A stretch of 15,580 nt of DNA from JBMNNU01 sp050942695. GTDB taxonomy: Bacteria > Chloroflexota > UBA6077. Shown here piece after piece: positions 1 to 6,408 of the stretch (its first letter is position 1; every line of letters begins with the position of its first letter). The notes under the pieces were generated by a model, which was not told where the DNA came from, ran no database searches, and was given only the letters and a program-made list of their open reading frames with translations. Where the stretch lies: positions 1 to 15,580 of the forward strand of contig JBMNNU010000048.1 in NCBI GenBank assembly GCA_050942695.1. The letters run 5' to 3'. A program made the translations under genes and the position numbers.

Positions 1-3
1 GAT

Positions 4-91
4 CTGTAGCGTCGGGGCTTGTCCCCGACGAGCTGTAGCGTCGGGCTCGTCCCCGACGAGGTACCACGTCAGGCACAAGGCCTGACGCTAC
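4..91. repeat. Cluster of three palindromic (REP-like) repeats
   Basis: Two tandem copies of a unit starting CTGTAGCGTCGGG lie at 4-32 and 33-60. Each folds on itself (GTCGGGG pairs with CCCCGAC in the first copy). A third, diverged hairpin follows at 67-87 (CGTCAGGC, loop ACAAG, GCCTGACG). It ends in CGCTAC, the complement of the GTAGCG that begins the first two units, so the whole block can also pair end to end. The block resembles dispersed intergenic REP elements. The first unit may be cut by the window edge. No coding function is seen. Confidence 0.75.
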
Positions 92-246
92 GTTGTGACT
101 CGTGCCACGAACCATGCCTTGAGCGTCTCAGCCTGGTCAATTTATGGCCAGGCGTCGAAACCAGCCTTTTCCGGAAGCTTGGGGCTCACCCGATATATGG
201 CGGCTTGGAACCTGCGTTGCTTATCGATTCTGAGTCGTCACGATGC
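92..246. other. Intergenic sequence with no supported gene
   Basis: Short open frames cross this stretch. None has a recognisable domain or a convincing ribosome binding site, and they run into the repeat cluster upstream. It is best read as spacer and 5' flank of the ROK kinase gene. Confidence 0.55.
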
Positions 247-252
247 TAAAAT
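244..252 (+). promoter_or_regulatory. Possible extended -10 promoter of the ROK kinase gene
   Basis: TGCTAAAAT reads as an extended -10 element (TGN followed by TAAAAT, 5 of 6 to TATAAT). It lies about 80 bp before the kinase start. No good -35 hexamer is found at 16-18 bp spacing, so the call rests on the extended -10 alone. Confidence 0.3.
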
Positions 253-329
253 GAAGATGAAACGGTTTTCAGATATTTGGCAGCGGTATTAATCTACTGG
301 AACATCGTAAGCTGAGCTGATAAGGAGAT

Positions 330-1301
330 ATGGGGAAGATGGTCGAAAACGCAAGTTCGAAGCGCGCCATAGCTCTCGATCTAGGCGGCACCCGCTACAG
401 GGTCGCGGTCGGCACCAGCGACGGTGTTCTGGAATGGAGAACCTCCAAACCCACGAAGGTTGAGCGAGGGCGCGACACCGTACTCGACGACATCTTCGCC
501 TCCATCGACGAGGCTTTAGCTACTGTGTCTGACCATTCGACCATCGAGGGGATCGGAATCGGCGCTCCAGGCCCCTTAGATCCCTGGAACGGGGTTATCT
601 TCAACCCGCCCAACCTACCTGGCTGGGATAACACCCCGATCAAATCCATCTTCGAACGGCGCTTCGGCCTCAAAACGGTAGTGGGAAACGACGCCAACCT
701 GGCAGCGGTGGGAGAGCACCGCTTTGGGGCCGGCAGGGGTTTCTCCCACATCATCTACATCACCGTCAGCACCGGGATCGGCGGTGGGGTCATCACCGAC
801 AACCGGCTGTTGCTAGGACAGTGCGGCTTCGCTGGGGAGATAGGGCACATGACCATCGACATGGACGGGCCGCCCTGCACCTGCGGCAACGTCGGATGCC
901 TGGAGGCCCTGGCGTCGGGCACCGCCATTGCCCGAACGGCTAGAGAGTTGGTCGCTTCAGGGGCTCAGACCTCATTGAACCAGATCCCGCTGCAGGAGAT
1001 AACCGCTAAGGCTGTATCTGAGGCCGCTTCACAGGGCGACGCGGTAGCCGAACGGATCATTCGGGAGGCAGGTTTCGCCCTGGGGGTGGGCATGGTAAAC
1101 CTGGCCCACCTCTTCAATCCTCAGAGAATAATCATAGGTGGGGGAGTGAGCAACGCCGGAGAGCTTCTGTGGGGGCCGATGCGAGAAACCGTCCGCACGC
1201 GAGCGATGACCTCCTGCCAGCGAGGTTTGGAGTTCGTCCCAGCAGCGCTCGGCGACGACGCGGGGCTCTTCGGAGCCATCGCCGCGGTGATCCCAACCTA
1301 G
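330..1301 (+). CDS. ROK-family sugar kinase (glucokinase-like)
   Basis: A cytoplasmic ATP-dependent sugar kinase of the ROK family, most likely phosphorylating glucose or a related hexose or amino sugar. The phosphate-binding motif (DLGGT, residues 17-21) is at the N-terminus. The catalytic Asp is D121 in GNDAN. E170 and H173 in GEIGH, with zinc ligands C183, C185 and C190 in CTCGNVGC, form the ROK signature. A second glycine-rich nucleotide motif (IIIGGGVS) is at about 267-274. At 323 residues the protein is full length and intact. Start choice is open: AAGGAG at 322-327 leaves only 2 bases before the ATG at 330 but 11 before the in-frame ATG at 339, so residue 4 may be the real start. Members of this family also include repressors, but there is no N-terminal helix-turn-helix here, which favours an enzyme. 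The exact substrate cannot be read from the sequence. Confidence 0.93.
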   Translation: MGKMVENASSKRAIALDLGGTRYRVAVGTSDGVLEWRTSKPTKVERGRDTVLDDIFASIDEALATVSDHSTIEGIGIGAPGPLDPWNGVIFNPPNLPGWDNTPIKSIFERRFGLKTVVGNDANLAAVGEHRFGAGRGFSHIIYITVSTGIGGGVITDNRLLLGQCGFAGEIGHMTIDMDGPPCTCGNVGCLEALASGTAIARTARELVASGAQTSLNQIPLQEITAKAVSEAASQGDAVAERIIREAGFALGVGMVNLAHLFNPQRIIIGGGVSNAGELLWGPMRETVRTRAMTSCQRGLEFVPAALGDDAGLFGAIAAVIPT

Positions 1302-1374
1302 CTTCGATACCAGCGATCCTATCCACGAAACCATTCAAGCTACCGATTCTGTTGGCCTCTCTACATTCGACTCC

Positions 1375-1432
1375 AGGTGCCCAGTTGGCGAGTGAACGCC
1401 CCGCAGGGCACCTACACCTTCGTAAAACGAAG
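1375..1432. repeat. Pair of short hairpins in the gap after the ROK gene
   Basis: The 282-bp gap 1302-1583 holds two perfect inverted repeats: AGGTGCCC (1375-1382) with GGGCACCT (1406-1413), and CTTCGT (1418-1423) with ACGAAG (1427-1432) around an AAA loop. Neither is followed by a T-tract, so they look more like a dispersed palindromic repeat than an intrinsic terminator. I see no gene in the gap. Confidence 0.5.
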
Positions 1433-1583
1433 CACCTACTACGTGCCTTAGCCTTAAGCCGCCCAACCTACCTGCCGATATGTATTAAGTAGGCGGTCCC
1501 ATTGCCGTTTTGACACGGCCAGTGACACGGCTCGCAGCTACGCTGCGCCCAGACCGTGGTTGGGGAGAAAGGAGGAGGAGGAC

Positions 1584-2198
1584 ATGATCGCTTCCTTAAT
1601 ACCGAGGCTGTTCCGGAGACCTTTTTCCCTGATAATAGCGGGCGTCTTGGCCACCGCAGTCGTCCTTGGGGGCGGTGCGCTAGTAGTTAGCGAGGGCCTC
1701 CGGGGCAGCGTGCAGGCGAAGGTGTCAGGCGAGCTGTCCGGGACGGTGTTAAACGGCTGCGAGATCAGACAGTTCACGAAATGCGCGGGGGCCGACCTGA
1801 GCGGGTTCAACCTGAACGGCGCCAACCTGGCCAACGCCACCCTGAACGGCGCCAACCTGAGCAACAGCAGCCTGGTCGGCGCCAACCTGAGCGGCGCCGA
1901 CATGAGGGGTGCCAACATGAAATGGGCCACTCTGTCCAATGCCAACCTGAGCGGCGCCTCGCTACGGGGGGTTGTGCTGCATGAGGCCATCGCGGCCGGG
2001 GCCTCCTTGGAAGGGGCCGACGTGAGCAGGTCCAACTTGATGTACGCCTTCCTCTTCAAAGCCAACTTGAGGGGCGCCAACCTGATGCGCGCCGACCTGA
2101 GGGACGTCAACCTGGAATGGGCCGACCTGACCGGCGCCAAGCTGGACGGGGCTAACCTCACGGGCGCAACGATGCCAGACGGAAGCATCCACCCGTAG
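1584..2198 (+). CDS. Membrane-anchored pentapeptide-repeat protein
   Basis: A 204-residue protein with a short basic N-terminus (RLFRRP, residues 8-13), one hydrophobic segment at about 14-36, a linker with two cysteines (C59, C67), and a pentapeptide-repeat domain from about 68 to 200. Units follow the A(D/N)LXX pattern (ANLSN, ANLSG, ADLTG). Such repeats fold as a right-handed quadrilateral beta-helix. Basic residues before the membrane segment predict cytoplasmic N-terminus and an extracytoplasmic beta-helix. The start is set by a strong GGAGGAGGAGG (1571-1581) just before the ATG at 1584; a TTG 24 bases upstream would put this site inside the gene. Repeats weaken at about 119-133. The coding DNA shows near-identical 15-base units at about 1818-1900, consistent with recent unit duplication. 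Function is unknown; it lacks the globular domain partners that would point to gyrase protection or effector roles. Confidence 0.88.
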   Translation: MIASLIPRLFRRPFSLIIAGVLATAVVLGGGALVVSEGLRGSVQAKVSGELSGTVLNGCEIRQFTKCAGADLSGFNLNGANLANATLNGANLSNSSLVGANLSGADMRGANMKWATLSNANLSGASLRGVVLHEAIAAGASLEGADVSRSNLMYAFLFKANLRGANLMRADLRDVNLEWADLTGAKLDGANLTGATMPDGSIHP

Positions 2199-2253
2199 CC
2201 GCTAGTACCGCTACCAGCGGAGCGCCGATCTGCCGGAGCGAGGGCAGTCAGTT

Positions 2254-2283
2254 GGACGGTAGGGGCGACCGCCCCTACCGTCC
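2254..2283. repeat. Perfect 14-bp hairpin, repeat element or terminator
   Basis: GGACGGTAGGGGCG is followed after 2 bases by its exact complement. It lies between the pentapeptide gene and the C45 gene, with the ribosome binding site of the latter only 10 bases downstream. The sequence after it (CGGTTCTTT) is only weakly T-rich, so it may be a dispersed GGTAGGGGCGACC-type repeat that also stops transcription from upstream. Confidence 0.65.
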
Positions 2284-2304
2284 CGGTTCTTTAAGGAGCA
2301 AGTC

Positions 2305-3590
2305 ATGATCAAATTACTGGAACTATATTGCGATGGAGAGACTGCAGATATGAACCACATTGAATCTGGTCGCGTGCGCGCTCTTGAGATTGCGGCCTTG
2401 GCGATGCTGATCGCCCTGACGGGCCTGTTCGCAGGTTGCGCCCCTCGAGGAAACGAGAGTTCGTTGAAAGAGATGAAGAGCTTCGAAGGCGGTACCGCCT
2501 ACAGGACCAGCGGGGACGCCTACTGGGTGCTCACTCTGAACGGTACCTGGCGAGCGATGGGGCGGCAATACGGGGGGCTGGTTGGAGACGAACTGCGTAA
2601 GTTCTACGATGAGATCTCCGCGGACCTGACCTCACGAGGGATGAACCATGATGAGCAACTCGAGAGTGCAAAAGAGTGGGCCTCGGGCTTCAGCCAGGAC
2701 CTCAACGAGCTACTGAAGGGGATCGCGGAGACGTCGGGCCTCAGCGAATACGAAGTGCTGATCCTGAATGCGGGGATGCCGAATCTGACGGACGAAGCAC
2801 TGGGTGGCGAGCCTCCCAGCGTCTGCAGCGGGTTGGCGGCTTGGGGCAGATACACGCCGGACGGCACCCTGGTGTTCGGTAGAAACTGGGACGTGATAGG
2901 TCGGCTATGGAGAGGTATATGAAGTATCTGTCCGTTGTGGTGTTCAATCCGGGTTCCGGCAACGGGTATGCGAATGTGCATCCACTCGGCCACGTCTACC
3001 TAGAGACTGGAATGAACCGCAGAGGGCTGTTTATAGAGCTGAACAACTGAGCTGCATCCGATCCCGGTTACGTGGAGGGCCGCGAGAACACCGGTTCCGT
3101 GATAGCTACGTTGCTGAATCGAGACGGTACTCTCGATGAGGCTGCAACGCGTCTGTCGGAAACCCCTGCCGACCTCTCATACATCCTCCAGGTTGCCGAC
3201 GCGAAAGAAGCTGTGTCGGTCGAGAGGCCAACCTTTGGAGCCCGCGTGAGGAAGGGCGATCAGCCTGGGCTGTTGGTCGCCTACAACAGCTTCGTTCCGC
3301 CCTACCCTCAGGAGTGGGAGGGCAGGTTGGCCGATCCGCCTGCAGATGAAGTCGACCCGCGTTACGTAAACTTAGTGAGGCTAGCCAACTCCGAGGAGTT
3401 CTACGGCAAGCTCAACGTCGATGGCATGAAGAGGCTTATGGAGGTAGGGATCCACCAGGGTGGAGCCATGCACGATGGCACCGTCCACCAGGTCATCGCT
3501 GTGCCTCAGGAGCTCAAGCTTTGGATTCGCGGCCTGGGCTATTCCGATTGGCAACAGGTCGATCTGAAAGGCCTGTTCAAAGATAGTTAG
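2305..3590 (+). pseudogene. Broken C45-type (acyltransferase/amidohydrolase) lipoprotein gene
   Basis: The gene resembles peptidase family C45, Ntn-hydrolases related to acyl-CoA:6-aminopenicillanic acid acyltransferase and linear-amide hydrolases. Reading starts at 2305, with AAGGAG (2293-2298) at good spacing. An N-terminal hydrophobic segment (about 28-43) ends in LFAGC, a slightly atypical lipobox with C45 as the lipidated residue. The probable nucleophile is C174 in VCSGLAAWG, followed by the family-like FGRNWD (191-196). The frame then stops at 2920-2922. Family-like sequence continues in the -1 frame from about 2905 (RYMKYLSVVVFNPGSG...), is interrupted by TGA at 3048-3050 after IELNN (where a Gly codon GGA would fit), and runs on to 3590. 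Repairing both lesions gives about 428 residues. The frame-1 stop and a frame-0 ATG overlap as ATGA, but the second stop argues against a functional split gene. Two independent sequencing errors are the alternative. Confidence 0.8.
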
Positions 3591-3626
3591 TGAACCCTTC
3601 CGCATAGCCATGAATGCTTGCGTCCG

Positions 3627-3656
3627 TTGCGACGGCCAGGGCTTTTACGGTATCCT
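3627..3656 (+). promoter_or_regulatory. Possible promoter of the prenyl synthase gene
   Basis: TTGCGA (3627-3632) and TATCCT (3651-3656) are separated by 18 bp and each matches the sigma-70 consensus at 4 of 6 positions. Initiation near 3663 would give a leader of about 24 bases before the ATG at 3687. It sits in the gap after the broken C45 gene. Confidence 0.35.
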
Positions 3657-3686
3657 GCCCTTGAATAAGTAGAGTTGGGGGTAACG

Positions 3687-4706
3687 ATGCGGCTGGACGA
3701 ACTGGTGATCCAAGGGGTTGACGAGCGGATCAAACGGCTAATCAGCGATGCTGGAGAGCAGGTCCACATCTACGATATGATGAAGTACCACCTGGGTTGG
3801 CTGGATGAAAATCTCAAGCCCGCCAGCTTCCACCCGGGCAAGCGGATCCGCCCGAGGTTCGTCTTTCTCACCTGCGCCGCCGCAGGTGCCCCTATGGAAG
3901 ATGCCATCGCTCCAGCCGCCGCCGTCGAACTGGTCCACAACTTTTCCCTGGTCCACGACGATATACAGGATCGCTCTAGATACCGCCGGCACCGACGAAC
4001 GGTCTGGGACATCTGGGGTGATGCGCAGGCGATCAACGCCGGAGACGGGCTGCTTGTGCTAGCTCAATTAGCGCTCACCGACGACGAGAAGGCTACCCCG
4101 CAGCGAAAAGCCCGCGGTTTGCGAATCCTGAATATCGCATGCAGGCTCCTGTGTGAGGGGCAGTACCTAGATCTGGACTACGAACAGCGCCCGTCTGTGT
4201 CTCTAGATGAGTACTACTTCATGATCGAGCGAAAAACCGGCGCCCTCCTGGAGGCCTCGTGCCACCTCGGTGCGCTGTACGGATCGAACGACGAAGGCGT
4301 TATTACCGAATATGCCCGCTTCGGCAGGTATCTTGGACTGGCCTTCCAGGCTCAGGACGATTACCTCGGTATCTGGGGCGATCCGAGGGAAACCGGTAAG
4401 CCTGCAGCCGACGATATCATCAGCAAGAAGAAGGCGCTCCCCATGGTGCGGCTGCTGAATGTGGCAACCGGCGCCGACCACGAAAGGTTAAACGCCATCC
4501 TCTCACGTCCCGGCCCCACCACGCAGGATGAGACATCCGAAATTCTCGATCTCATGGAGCGCTACCAGATAGTCCGCTTCGTCGCCTCCGAGGTCGCTCG
4601 GAACACCGACCTGGCTCTAGCAGCATTAGAGGCCGCGAAGCCCGAGCCCCAGGCAGGCGAAGAGCTGGCATCGCTCTGCCGGAAGCTGACCATCAGGACG
4701 AGTTAA
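3687..4706 (+). CDS. Polyprenyl diphosphate synthase (GGPP/FPP synthase-like)
   Basis: A trans-isoprenyl diphosphate synthase that condenses isopentenyl diphosphate with allylic diphosphates. From the ATG at 3687 (339 residues) it shows the substrate-binding GKRIRPR (51-57), the first aspartate-rich motif DDIQD (91-95) and the second, DDYLG (224-228), in QAQDDYLGIWGD. K238 in TGKP and KKKALP (247-252) are also typical. The first motif has no two-residue insertion, and the aromatic F86 sits five residues before it, with S87 at -4. In characterised enzymes an aromatic residue at -5 limits the chain to about C20 (archaeal-type GGPP synthase) or C15, so a short-chain product is more likely than a quinone side chain. 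This is inference. The second motif ending in Gly is seen in other bacterial GGPP synthases. A TTG at 3675 is in frame, but the G-run at 3677-3681 places the start at 3687. Confidence 0.9.
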   Translation: MRLDELVIQGVDERIKRLISDAGEQVHIYDMMKYHLGWLDENLKPASFHPGKRIRPRFVFLTCAAAGAPMEDAIAPAAAVELVHNFSLVHDDIQDRSRYRRHRRTVWDIWGDAQAINAGDGLLVLAQLALTDDEKATPQRKARGLRILNIACRLLCEGQYLDLDYEQRPSVSLDEYYFMIERKTGALLEASCHLGALYGSNDEGVITEYARFGRYLGLAFQAQDDYLGIWGDPRETGKPAADDIISKKKALPMVRLLNVATGADHERLNAILSRPGPTTQDETSEILDLMERYQIVRFVASEVARNTDLALAALEAAKPEPQAGEELASLCRKLTIRTS

Positions 4707-4707
4707 T

Positions 4708-4763
4708 AGCTTTCAGCAATCAGCATTCAGCTTTCAGCTTTCAGCTATTAGCTTTTAGCTTTT
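4708..4763 (+). repeat. Tandem heptanucleotide repeat, eight units
   Basis: Eight 7-base units follow one another exactly in phase, consensus AGCTTTC with variants AGCAATC, AGCATTC, AGCTATT and AGCTTTT. The array starts one base after the prenyl synthase stop codon (4704-4706) and ends in a run of T. It is too short in period to be a CRISPR. Confidence 0.85.
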
Positions 4764-4822
4764 TTCCAACATTGCTACCTATTGACCTCTGCATAAAAAT
4801 GTAAATTTATTGGGGACACCCC

Positions 4823-4849
4823 CGTGACGCGAGCGAGCACAGCGTCACG
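4823..4849. repeat. Perfect 8-bp hairpin between two heptad arrays
   Basis: CGTGACGC (4823-4830) pairs with GCGTCACG (4842-4849) across an 11-base loop. It lies in the spacer enclosed by the two inverted heptad arrays. No T-tract follows on either strand. Confidence 0.55.
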
Positions 4850-4904
4850 CCCGCCAGGCGTTGCACCCTGGACCCGCTTTTAAATACTTTCGCAGCGGTC
4901 AGTA

Positions 4905-4939
4905 ATAGGCTGACTGCTGACGGCTGATAGCTGATAGCT
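4905..4939 (-). repeat. Tandem heptanucleotide repeat, five units, inverted
   Basis: Read on the minus strand, the units are AGCTATC, AGCTATC, AGCCGTC, AGCAGTC and AGCCTAT, the same AGCNNTC family as at 4708-4763 but in opposite orientation. The array directly abuts the hemW stop codon (complement of 4940-4942). Confidence 0.8.
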
Positions 4940-6184
4940 TTATAACAGCTTTTCGAACAGCTCGTTGCTCAGCAGCGTACCCTGAGGAGTTAGAACGAGG
5001 CGATCTTCTTGCCGCTCGAGCAGCCCCTCTCGGATCCCCCACTCCAGGGCTTCGCCGAATACGGCCTGCGGAGTCGTTCCGAAGCTTGCTTCGAACCGCG
5101 ATGCGGGCACACCATCCGACAGCCGCAGCCCTAAAATCAGGAAATCGCTCATCGCCCGGCGCCTGGAGATCTCATCATTCTCACAAAGAGGAATCCGGCC
5201 GGCTCGAACCCCTTCGATGTAGCGAGGGATGTCGGGGACAATTTTATACCTCCGGCTGTTCCAGAACCCCGCTGCGCCAGCGCCGATGCCCAGGTAGGGG
5301 CGGTAACTCCAGTAGGCCAGATTGTGTCGGGATTCGAAGCCCGGCTTCGCCCAGTTGGAGATCTCGTACCTGCGATAGCCGTGGACCGATAGTACCCTTT
5401 CGGCTGCCCGGTACATACCGACGATCTCGTCTTCCTGTGGCAGGGAGAGAATACCCTGTGATATCGCTTTTTCCAGCGCCGTCCCTCGTTCCACAGTTAG
5501 GGAGTAACAGGATATGTGCTCCACTCCCCAGACTGCTACCTCTCGGAGGGTATGCTCCCAGATGCTCCGGTCCTGGCGAGGCATACCGAAGATCAAGTCC
5601 ACGCTAACGTTGCGGAAACCGGCATCGCGCGCAGCAGCTATCGAACTCCTAGCTTCAACTGGACCGTGCCTCCGGCCTAACAGCCTAAGCAGCCCTTCGT
5701 CGGTGCTCTGGACGCCGATGCTGAGCCTGTTTACACCGGCATCCCGGTAACCAGCCAGCTTTTCGCGGTCCAGATCGGAGGGGTTGGCCTCCAAAGTTAC
5801 CTCGGCATTTGAGTGAAGGCTAAAACGGTCTCTACATGCCGATACCAGCTTGGCAACGTCGGGTGGGGCCATAAGGCTGGGGGTTCCGCCACCCAGGTAG
5901 AGACTAGTGCCGAGGGCTCTCGGCGACATCTGCATCTGCTGGAGTACAGCTTCCAGGTAGGTTTCTATCAGACCGTCCAACCCACTGAAGCTGTCGAAGT
6001 CGCAGTAGCTACACCGTTTCGCACAAAAAGGAAAGTGCAGGTATATTGCGGCCTCCGAATCCGGAGAAATCCTGCCATTCGTATCAGACGACGGCGATAA
6101 ATAGAGGTATTCGGTTTGCTGCAGCCTTACTTTGCCTTTCACATAAAAATCATACCAGAAAAGGATGAATAGATTTGACGCCAT
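4940..6184 (-). CDS. hemW: HemW-like radical SAM protein (heme chaperone)
   Basis: A radical SAM enzyme-fold protein of the HemN/HemW family. The cluster motif C54-x3-C58-x2-C61 lies in YLHFPFCAKRCSYCDF, followed by F rather than the fourth cysteine that marks true coproporphyrinogen III dehydrogenase (HemN). This favours HemW, which binds heme and delivers it to acceptor proteins. GGGTPS, the SAM-binding element, comes about 40 residues later. The HNLAYW stretch matches the HNxxYW motif of HemW, and a C-terminal winged-helix HemN_C-like region ends the protein. The N-terminus has about 45 residues before the conserved core, longer than usual. No clear ribosome binding site precedes the ATG at 6184; an in-frame GTG at residue 15 is another candidate. 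It converges on the prenyl synthase gene, with the stop codon touching a heptad repeat array. The older name, oxygen-independent coproporphyrinogen oxidase-like, would be misleading. Confidence 0.88.
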   Translation of the reverse strand: MASNLFILFWYDFYVKGKVRLQQTEYLYLSPSSDTNGRISPDSEAAIYLHFPFCAKRCSYCDFDSFSGLDGLIETYLEAVLQQMQMSPRALGTSLYLGGGTPSLMAPPDVAKLVSACRDRFSLHSNAEVTLEANPSDLDREKLAGYRDAGVNRLSIGVQSTDEGLLRLLGRRHGPVEARSSIAAARDAGFRNVSVDLIFGMPRQDRSIWEHTLREVAVWGVEHISCYSLTVERGTALEKAISQGILSLPQEDEIVGMYRAAERVLSVHGYRRYEISNWAKPGFESRHNLAYWSYRPYLGIGAGAAGFWNSRRYKIVPDIPRYIEGVRAGRIPLCENDEISRRRAMSDFLILGLRLSDGVPASRFEASFGTTPQAVFGEALEWGIREGLLERQEDRLVLTPQGTLLSNELFEKLL

Positions 6185-6270
6185 CCGGGCTAGATGGTAC
6201 TGTTTCGTTTAGTCTTAAGTACATTATGGGCCCTAACCACCAAACGAATGCAGGAGTAGTAGCGACTGCC

Positions 6271-6343
6271 ATCCTGAGCGTCGAGCGAGGGATCTCCTCG
6301 AGCTTTCCCAACCTACGAGGAGATGCTTCGACAAGCTCAGCAT
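6271..6343. repeat. Long imperfect palindromic REP-like element
   Basis: The arm 6271-6300 (ATCCTGAGC...ATCTCCTCG) pairs with 6316-6343 (CGAGGAGAT...GCTCAGCAT) around a 15-base loop. Mismatches and a small length difference occur in the middle. The sequence type (CTGAGC, GTCGA, ATCTCCTCG) is a familiar dispersed intergenic repeat in bacterial genomes. It fills most of the spacer between hemW and aspS. A 77-codon open frame on the minus strand across it is a by-product. Confidence 0.7.
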
Positions 6344-6370
6344 GACAAATGTTACTGCCCTCTCTTTAAC
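6342..6370 (+). promoter_or_regulatory. Possible aspS promoter overlapping the repeat
   Basis: ATGACA (6342-6347) and TTTAAC (6365-6370), 17 bp apart, match the sigma-70 hexamers at 5 and 4 positions. The -35 would lie on the last bases of the REP-like element. Initiation near 6377 leaves about 32 bases of leader before the GTG start. Confidence 0.3.
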
Positions 6371-6408
6371 GATGGGGAAGGGCCAGGAATCAGAGGAGCA
6401 CAGGGGTA

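Noticed and set aside
19..292. Two overlapping short plus-strand frames near the left edge
   Set aside because: They begin in or just after the hairpin repeats, lack ribosome binding sites and show no family resemblance.
1510..1515. TTGACA hexamer before the pentapeptide gene
   Set aside because: No acceptable -10 element lies 16-18 bp downstream.
1538..2188. Long minus-strand frame of 216 codons rich in Leu-Ala-Pro repeats
   Set aside because: It mirrors the 15-base periodicity of the pentapeptide gene on the opposite strand and has no independent domain or ribosome binding site.
2919..3050. Separate small gene starting at the ATGA overlap
   Set aside because: The peptide continues the C45 protein and stops after 43 codons; it is better explained as part of the broken gene.
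4782..4811. TTGACC with an AT-rich stretch as a promoter in the convergent gap
   Set aside because: The -10 match is at best 4 of 6 at 18 bp spacing and no gene follows on that strand.
4708..4939. Possible CRISPR array
   Set aside because: The repeat period is 7 bases with no spacers; these are simple tandem heptads.
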